DNA of 64,000 nt. Origin: Nothopassalora personata (taxonomy: Eukaryota > Ascomycota > Dothideomycetes > Mycosphaerellales > Mycosphaerellaceae). The notes below the pieces were generated by a model. It saw only the letters and a list, made by a program, of their open reading frames with translations, was not told the DNA's origin and ran no database searches. The DNA lies in assembly GCA_033816765.1 (NCBI GenBank), contig CM066296.1:1550001-1614000 (forward strand), read 5' to 3'. Every line of letters begins with the position of its first letter. The first letter of the stretch is position 1. Positions 59,301-64,000 of this stretch are shown here, one piece after another. Both the position numbers and the translations under genes were made by a program.

Positions 59301-60847
59301 TCTCGAAGGGCGTCGTTGATGTATGACTGAAAGGTCCCAGGGGCGTTGCAGAGTCCAAACGGCATTACCAAGCATTCAAACTGGCCATATCGCGTTGTGA
59401 AGGCAGTTTTCCATTCATCCCCTTCAGCGATGCGTAGTCGATTGAACGCCGCGATGACATCCAGTTTTGTGAAGTACTTCTTGCCACTGATCCGATTGAG
59501 GGTATCTTGGATGAGTGGAATGGGGTACCTGGACTTGACTGTGATCGCGTTCAGAGCGCGATAATCAATGCACACGCGCAGGCCGCCTCCTGGCTTCCTC
59601 ACGATGATGACTGGTGACGCTGCTGGTGAGTTGCTGCGCTGGATGTTGCCTTTCTCAAGCTGGTCATCCACCCACGCTTTCACCACTTCAGACTCCCTGT
59701 TGGAGATAGGGTACGGCCTCTTGAAAGGTGGCCTAGCGTCCTTCTTCAGCTTGATCTCATGGTCTAGGCCAGGCCTGTGCGGAGGCAGTTTGCTGGATTC
59801 TTTCTTGGAGAAGAGGTCCTTTCTGTGCTGATAGTGTGCTGGCAACTTTGTTATATCAGCCTCCTTCTCCTTGCGATGCAGTTTCTCCATGAAGACATCA
59901 TAATCTGCTGCGCTCATGGCGTAGACTTCCGCTTGGTGTTCCTGCCGGCGGCGTAGCGTCCTGCGGTAGTCGTCTTCGACATACATAGCGCATGCAAAGG
60001 CGGCATTGCCGCCCATGACTTTCCGTGCTGTCATAGCATGCAGACCCAATGCCTGAGCGGTGACTGGATCTGCTGCGCTCTTCGACGCGTGCGTTTCGCG
60101 TGGGTTGACCCACATGGTGTGCACTTCCGCGCCTCTTGTGCGGCACAGCTTTTGCAACTCGTAGAGGCTGGTTTGCTCAATGTCAACTGGGTCGTGCTTG
60201 CGTCCGCGCTCGACTCGTTCGGCGCCGACTTCGACAGGTGAGGAGGCCGATATGTCACTGATGTCTGGCCGCTCAAGGCTGTCGTAGTCGGGGTCCGGCG
60301 TCGGAGGTGGTTCGGAGGCAGGGAGCACGACTGGCAGGTTGACGTTCTTGTAAAGTGAATGCCCTTGGCATCCGTCGTCGCTGAAGGTGAGCACGCTTCG
60401 TTTCCAGTCCTTGTGTGGGCTGTGCTTTGCATGCCACCCAAGGCCAAGGACGATGTCGTAGCAGGTGTCGGTTACCAAGCATTTGACGACTTCGATATGG
60501 CCTTGGAGGTTCAACTCGATATTCGTGGCTTTGGTGATGATAGTAGGTGCTTGAGAGCCATCACCCAGGCCTAGTGTGAAGGGTTCGATATCATACAAGG
60601 GAAATTTGTGTTTGTGCGCGTAGGAAGTGTTCACGAGTTCAGAATTGGCACCATCATCAAGAAAAGTATATGCATGTATTCCATTTGCCCTACCCTCCAC
60701 CACAAAGTGATGTGAGACTTCGGGTCCTTTATCTACTTCTATGGAGGAGGGCGTGTTCGTTCGGGCTTGCAAGGAAAATGCCTGTACTGTTCTCATTTCG
60801 TGATGTTCATGTTCGCGTGGGGGATGGTGTTCGTGCTGATGTGACAC
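56348..60847 (-). CDS. Pol polyprotein: protease, reverse transcriptase, RNase H, integrase, chromodomain
   Basis: A 1499-codon uninterrupted frame. Domains in order: aspartic protease (active-site FLDDGANSE near 61), RT (FTKLDVIAAFNRLRI, active YLDD near 525), RNase H (TDASDFVTAAVLSQ, YDKELLAIVKA), integrase with the HHCC finger (HPGRAKTFELI...CHECRSSK near 965) and the D,D,E residues in AMDFVVGLP, IVTDRGSQW and HPETDGQSENTNKEME. A C-terminal chromodomain follows near 1302-1350 (WEVERILDSKPKGRG, LVKWKGYLDSESTWEP). All catalytic residues are present. The first codon here is GTG; the frame is open further back to 60934 and overlaps gag in -1, so it is probably made as Gag-Pol by frameshifting. 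The last 15 codons lie in the LTR. Confidence 0.93.
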   Translation of the reverse strand: MSHQHEHHPPREHEHHEMRTVQAFSLQARTNTPSSIEVDKGPEVSHHFVVEGRANGIHAYTFLDDGANSELVNTSYAHKHKFPLYDIEPFTLGLGDGSQAPTIITKATNIELNLQGHIEVVKCLVTDTCYDIVLGLGWHAKHSPHKDWKRSVLTFSDDGCQGHSLYKNVNLPVVLPASEPPPTPDPDYDSLERPDISDISASSPVEVGAERVERGRKHDPVDIEQTSLYELQKLCRTRGAEVHTMWVNPRETHASKSAADPVTAQALGLHAMTARKVMGGNAAFACAMYVEDDYRRTLRRRQEHQAEVYAMSAADYDVFMEKLHRKEKEADITKLPAHYQHRKDLFSKKESSKLPPHRPGLDHEIKLKKDARPPFKRPYPISNRESEVVKAWVDDQLEKGNIQRSNSPAASPVIIVRKPGGGLRVCIDYRALNAITVKSRYPIPLIQDTLNRISGKKYFTKLDVIAAFNRLRIAEGDEWKTAFTTRYGQFECLVMPFGLCNAPGTFQSYINDALREYLDDFTSAYLDDALIFSDTLEEHIVHVDKVMAKLQAAGLQLDIDKCEFHVQETKYLGLVIGAEGIKMDKEKIVAIQEWETPRNPTDILSFLGFCNFYRRFIRNYSGIAYPMTQLTKKDVPWLWDDTCQTAFDCMKQAFAEEDIVLAHFVPGRETKLETDASDFVTAAVLSQKGEDGVWRPVAFMSEKMSPQECNYDIYDKELLAIVKAFEEWKPELISGDIDGDSEDTDFENLTDESGKPILVYSDHKNLEWFTSTKVLNRRQARWSEFLSQFYFKIVYIPGKTNIKPDTLTRRPQDVPASDEDPRRQHQEQTLLPEHRFLNISPMKIRPEGNDLMTEIRTAYGAPEMQQALRELDAGEPCGLLRRHRMDDSDAVAIGGLIYMKNRYGGYNVFVPDAPDLRFEVFKAYHSTPSAGHPGRAKTFELITRDFIWPGLSQYVRNKVFKCHECRSSKPSQTQYPGLLKPLPIPFELWDEIAMDFVVGLPESTDCNGVTYTNALTITDRTGKGCHMIPVKEMTAEYIAEVFVRDYYRLHGAPLSIVTDRGSQWLSAFWQRFCELVGIDHKLSTAFHPETDGQSENTNKEMEKYLRVFIDYAQGDWVQWLPLAEFAKNNHATEATGVSPFFAERGRNPRTGNFDGDTLPKRLMPTKQRLSAEGAERFAQQMKDLHAHLHECLRYDQALQADNANMHRTVPPRYEPGDHVYINTKNWKSSRPAKKLDVKWFGPVTVTTALGENAYSVALPDKIRVHNSFHSNLLRLADPEDDARPPPIEVTDETGNTFKTWEVERILDSKPKGRGITMLVKWKGYLDSESTWEPASVVCKDAPKAVADFKHNNPTKSIPVNFHPPPGWIPNETLRDMRPEADVHIMDLAPQVTTVARPPSVGTGAVALPVGDHTPSNVAVGNSEGVSVPASNATTDTTSTDEAIEAAQMELLDETDGMEDDEAFAYALRKIQGHTLRDEGVLRGGGVTAAPQVKDLGWIT
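56394..56406 (-). promoter_or_regulatory. Polypurine tract
   Basis: On the minus strand GAGGGGGGGTGG stands immediately before the 3' LTR: the expected primer site for plus-strand synthesis. It is translated within pol as Arg-Gly-Gly-Gly. Confidence 0.8.
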
Positions 60848-60888
60848 TTCCTGTGTCGGACCATCATCTGTTGCGCTCAGAAGATGGC

Positions 60889-61443
60889 TTAGGCGTTTTC
60901 CGCCGGTGGTGCTGCAGCAGCAGTCATGCCGTTGTTAGCAGTTTTGCGCTTGGGTCGCTCGTACGGGTCGAGTGGACAGCCGGCAGCTCCAGACGCGTGT
61001 CCGGTGCCGCGGCAGCGTAGGCAACCACCACTCGCGATGATCTGGGTACGCTGATCCTGAGTGAGTGGTGCGAGGTTCTTGTATTGCTCAGGTCGGTCCT
61101 TCCATGGAAGCAACGCCTGGTTGGTGTGTGGGGAGCGACCGAGTGGTGCATTCACATCAGCAGGGATTGCTGGCGGTGTCACCTGGCCGACAGTTGGCGG
61201 AGTTGCACCTGGTGCGGCGCCCGAGGGCTTGCCAGGTGGCTTCTTGTTGTCCTTGTTGTCGTTGACCTTTCGTGGCAGGTCGATATCAAGCTGAGCCATC
61301 TCACTCTCCAGTCGGTAGCACTGTGCCGCCAGACTCTCGGCGGTCTTAAACTCTGGCAGTCCTACCAGGCGGTTGCGGTATTTGAAGCTAAGCTTCTTCT
61401 TGAGTTCCTGTGCCTCTTGCTTACGGCTCGTAGCAGGTGGTAG
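60889..61443 (-). CDS. Gag C-terminal part with CCHC zinc knuckle
   Basis: Frame +1 relative to the upstream gag frame, open from about 61443 to a TAA at 60891-60889. It continues gag sequence (QELKKKLSFKYRNRLVGLPE) and contains the nucleocapsid knuckle CLRCRGTGHASGAAGC near 61000, which binds the element's RNA. The first ATG is at 61299. Just before the stop lies GGAAAAC (60901-60895), where a -1 slip would enter the pol frame. The separation from the upstream gag frame is either a 2-bp loss in a CG-repeat near 61445 or a functional frameshift. Confidence 0.7.
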   Translation of the reverse strand, partial: LPPATSRKQEAQELKKKLSFKYRNRLVGLPEFKTAESLAAQCYRLESEMAQLDIDLPRKVNDNKDNKKPPGKPSGAAPGATPPTVGQVTPPAIPADVNAPLGRSPHTNQALLPWKDRPEQYKNLAPLTQDQRTQIIASGGCLRCRGTGHASGAAGCPLDPYERPKRKTANNGMTAAAAPPAENA

Positions 61444-62959
61444 GCGCGCGCTCCTTCTGATACTTCGCGTAGAATACGGAGAACTTGTCTGAGTCGTTCA
61501 TCTTGAGTGCGTCCATGTTGTTGCGAGCCGTTCCTTCTGGGTCGTAGTCGCCGAAGTTCTTGTTGAGGAATTTGAGTGCTTTGCGTACAGACGTGAACTG
61601 CTTGCTAGTGGTCTGTCTGCCGAAGACGATCTTCTGAGGGATGTGGTTTCGCAACATCTGCTGTGCTAGACCAGTGGTGCACTCCTGCAGGAAGCGCAAG
61701 GCGGACGGAACGTCCTTGAAGACGGATACAGAGAACTTGTTACCCACCTGGATTGTCCATTCATCCAGGCTTGGTGAGTCCTTGCCGTAGTTTTCTCCTG
61801 AGAACTTGGGCTTAGGCATGTCGACACGGCTATTTGTCTTGAAGTCTTCTGTCATGGTGGGATCGTAACGCACGACATCGACTGAGTCGAGGGGAATGAC
61901 TTCGAAGTCCTCGTCTTCACCCTTCTTCTTGCTCTTGCCCTTGCTCTTGCTCTTGCGCTGAGGGCGTGCGTCGTAGTCGGATTCTGAGTCGGAGTCGGAG
62001 TCGGAGGAAGATGAATCGGATGAGTCGGAGTCGTAAGGATTGCTGCGCTCCTTGCGCTCCTTGCTAGGTGCAGACTCCTTTTCAGCCTCCTCAGTAGGCT
62101 TCTCAGGATTGTCGGCAGGCTTGTCGCCGCGGCGACGTCGAGACAAAGAGAGTTCACGGGCGGAGCGTTCCTTGGGCTTCTCAGCAGGACGACCGCGCTT
62201 GGCGTCCTCAAGGTCCTGCTTGAGTTTCTGAATGGTTTGTTGAAGACCTGCTATATCGGTAGCGGTAGGTGCGGTGTCGTCAGGAACTAGAGAGTCTAGT
62301 TCCTTGACTTTGTCCTTAAGCGCGTCGACCTCTTTCTCAGCAGCCTTAGTGTTGTTATACCAGGTGTCGGCTTCCTGCCTCAACTCGTGTTCAGATTTCG
62401 CAGTGTGCTGAAGTTCTGTGAAGACCTCCTCGAACTTCTTCTTGTTCAGCTCATTGGCATCGAACAGCGCCGCCCCATCCAGGATGGCTTGGCGGTGATC
62501 GGCCTCGAGCTTACGAAGTGCGTACGAGATGGCTTGTGGTTGGCTCTTGACGTGTTCGTGAAGCTGGGTCGCATCGAGTGACTGCAGCTGTTCGAGTGGG
62601 ATGCGGTAGGTGCCCGAGCGACCTTGTGTGTCTGTCCAATCAACGGCAAAGTCCTTTCGTGAGGTATCCTTCGTGCCGTCGTCGTTCATGTGGCTATCAA
62701 CATCACTCTCGTGTATCAATGCTGCGAGGTTGAATGTGTCTGGGATTTGTGATGCCTCTTCCTCCTCATCCTCGGGAAGTTCATCGAGAATCGCTCGTTC
62801 CTGTTCGGCGTATTTGGTGTAGGGATCTATCGCAACGGAGTCATCGGACTGGGTGTGCTGATCGGATCGCGTGAAGAGTTCTGAGTTTCGAGTCAGTCGC
62901 GAACGGCGCTCGACACGTTGAGTATCGGCGCCGCCGCCAGGTTGATTTAGTCTGGCCAT
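61421..62959 (-). CDS. Gag (capsid region) of the chromovirus
   Basis: 512 residues. An N-terminal coiled coil and Glu/Lys-rich part, a Ser/Asp tract (SDSSDSSSSDSDSDSESD), a basic Lys/Gly-Ser patch, then the capsid-like domain typical of Ty3 gag (FSGENYGKDSPSLDEWTIQV, ECTTGLAQQMLRNHIP, FYAKYQKERA). It ends abruptly at a TAA just where the +1 frame continues the same protein, so the product shown is short of its zinc knuckle. Starts about 160 bp inside the 5' LTR. Confidence 0.85.
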   Translation of the reverse strand: MARLNQPGGGADTQRVERRSRLTRNSELFTRSDQHTQSDDSVAIDPYTKYAEQERAILDELPEDEEEEASQIPDTFNLAALIHESDVDSHMNDDGTKDTSRKDFAVDWTDTQGRSGTYRIPLEQLQSLDATQLHEHVKSQPQAISYALRKLEADHRQAILDGAALFDANELNKKKFEEVFTELQHTAKSEHELRQEADTWYNNTKAAEKEVDALKDKVKELDSLVPDDTAPTATDIAGLQQTIQKLKQDLEDAKRGRPAEKPKERSARELSLSRRRRGDKPADNPEKPTEEAEKESAPSKERKERSNPYDSDSSDSSSSDSDSDSESDYDARPQRKSKSKGKSKKKGEDEDFEVIPLDSVDVVRYDPTMTEDFKTNSRVDMPKPKFSGENYGKDSPSLDEWTIQVGNKFSVSVFKDVPSALRFLQECTTGLAQQMLRNHIPQKIVFGRQTTSKQFTSVRKALKFLNKNFGDYDPEGTARNNMDALKMNDSDKFSVFYAKYQKERAPTTCYEP

Positions 62960-63108
62960 GCTGGCCGACGTGCGCCTTTCTGGCGACTCGGGGAAAGAGA
63001 GAGCACTGCGCTATCTTTGCGCTAGTGCGAGTCGGGGATTTCGAGGAGTCGCGATGTCGCGATTTTTTGAGCTGAGCGGCGCTGAATGTGGCAGCGTCCT
63101 TGTTGGCG

Positions 63109-63117
63109 AGCTATCGA
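63109..63117 (-). promoter_or_regulatory. Putative self-priming primer-binding site
   Basis: Two bases after the 5' LTR, the minus strand reads TCGATAGCT. This is exactly complementary to AGCTATCGA inside the LTR (63176-63168). In Tf1-type elements the 5' end of the transcript folds back on the PBS as primer. I see no matching tRNA 3' end (which would start TGG). Confidence 0.55.
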
Positions 63118-63119
63118 AG

Positions 63120-63325
63120 TGTCACGAGGCTACAGTGCGAGAGTGCAGGGGTGTAGTATTAACAAAGTCGATAGCTAAAGAGAGAAGTAGGTTCTAAGGT
63201 CGAGGCCTATACTTAAGGGCCGAGGTGTCGCGGGTCGGCTTCGGGCCGGGCTGAGTCATCCTGGTCACGTGCTCTGAGGTCACGTGATCCATCCCAAATC
63301 CTTCACTTGCGGAGCGGCCGTGACA
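63120..63325 (-). repeat. 5' LTR of the chromovirus
   Basis: 206 bp. If self-priming holds, the transcript would begin at 63176, giving U3 of about 150 and R-U5 of about 57 bases; a TATAGG lies about 35 bases upstream of that point on the minus strand. Confidence 0.92.
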
Positions 63326-63330
63326 ATAGG

Positions 63331-64000
63331 GTAGCTTATAAACAACCCTAAGATACGACTAAGAATGCCTAGAATAAGACTACTGCCTAGAATAAATCTC
63401 CTTAGGACATTACTAGTAGTATAGGATATAAAGCTACCTGTAAGCGATAGAAGAAAGAGGACATATAATCTTTTAGCATTATTATAGCTAGATTAGACTC
63501 TACCCTAAGGCTAAACTTTAGAGATATAGACAAGTTAGCTAAGGAATTATATAATTTAATTAAGGTAATATATAAGCTAGTTATTGTAATTAATCTATAT
63601 AATACTCTAAAGGCAGTTAGGTATATTAAGTTAGATACTATAAGACCTAATATATTAAAGTACTATAAAGACTTTTAAGCTTAGGTGCACAACTATAAGA
63701 CTACTATAGAGCAATTTCTTAGATCCTCCCTAGTTAATAATAAGTTACTACTTAAATCCTTATTTGTCCTCCTAGATAGCATCTATAGACTATACTTTGT
63801 TAAAGGCCTAAACTATATTAAATAGCTTAGGATATAGAGATATAACAATCCCCTAGAATTAACTACCCTAGAGAGAATATTTATAACTCTTAGGAAGGAG
63901 TAAGTGCCTACTACCTATAAGCCTAGTAATAGCTTTATTAGAGCATTCTTAAGTAAGAATAATAATAAGTAGTATATATAGTACTTATATAAGTATACTA
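63331..64000 (+). repeat. RIP-mutated body of the copia-like element, right part
   Basis: Very AT-rich, TA-dominated, with many stops in all frames; it continues past the window. Fragments of a reading frame are still visible (for example LLLKSLFVLLDSIYRLYFVK near 63750), compatible with a decayed copia gag, but this is not conclusive. Confidence 0.6.

Larger units (their letters stand above)
56188..63325 (-). mobile_element. Full-length Ty3/gypsy chromodomain LTR retrotransposon
   Basis: A complete 7138-bp element on the minus strand. It is flanked by ATAGG at 56183-56187 and 63326-63330. The two 206-bp LTRs (TGTCACG...CGTGACA) are identical as far as I can read. Inside, in transcription order: primer-binding region, gag, zinc-knuckle frame, pol (protease, RT, RNase H, integrase, chromodomain), polypurine tract. 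CA and TG content is normal, so it has escaped RIP, and identical LTRs imply a very recent insertion. It sits inside an older, heavily RIP-mutated copia-like element. Integration into dead repeats is what chromodomain integrases are thought to favour. Confidence 0.93.

Overview
This window comes from a filamentous ascomycete (Pezizomycotina) nuclear genome. The coding density is eukaryotic, and introns are short (44-92 bp) with GTRNGT donors and CTAAC/CTGAC branch sites. Repeats are C-to-T mutated at CpA in the way repeat-induced point mutation (RIP) does it. The gene set (Sln1-type hybrid kinase, rhamnogalacturonan lyase, CYP52, secreted tyrosinase, Nop9, RecQ helicase) fits a plant-associated or saprobic mould, possibly a dothideomycete. 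The class-level placement is inference.

Layout. 1-1640 is a heavily RIP-mutated repeat holding a younger solo LTR with a target-site duplication (TSD). 1750-8250 is gene-poor and contains one copy of a short TIR element. 8259-10069 is an allantoate-permease-type MFS transporter (minus). 10.1-11.5 kb is repeat-rich: a homopolymer, two TIR-element copies, a 65-bp tandem array, and a small secreted Cys protein. 12.0-34.9 kb is a gene-rich block: apc2 (minus) and an sgs1/RecQ helicase (plus) share a divergent promoter, followed by a four-intron secreted tyrosinase, an unrecognised two-exon gene, smc6 (minus) and an Sln1-type sensor kinase (minus). 34.9-36.7 kb holds another TIR-element copy. 36.8-51.9 kb is the second gene-rich block: PL4 rhamnogalacturonan lyase, PLP decarboxylase, nop9, a 4-TM protein, cct7 and a CYP52 P450. 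52.3-55.6 kb is a gene graveyard with three decayed minus-strand genes; one is clearly a type-B carboxylesterase.

The right end is a nested-transposon locus. An older RIP-mutated Ty1/copia-like element (about 55.65 kb to beyond the window) has been split by a complete, non-RIP-mutated Ty3/gypsy chromodomain retrotransposon (56188-63325, minus). That element has two 206-bp LTRs that I read as identical and a 5-bp TSD (ATAGG). Its primer-binding site pairs with its own LTR rather than obviously with a tRNA, suggesting Tf1-type self-priming. Its pol frame overlaps gag in -1, runs through the polypurine tract and ends inside the LTR.

The host genes are unrelated housekeeping and accessory functions rather than one pathway. 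Apc2 acts in mitosis, Sgs1 and Smc6 in recombination repair, Nop9 in rRNA processing and CCT7 in tubulin/actin folding; Sln1 is an osmosensor. The secreted lyase and tyrosinase, the P450 and the small secreted protein are lifestyle genes. The main novelty is in the repeats: the self-primed chromovirus, the TIR family whose C-runs expand to homopolymers, and the tandem array joined to one of its ends.
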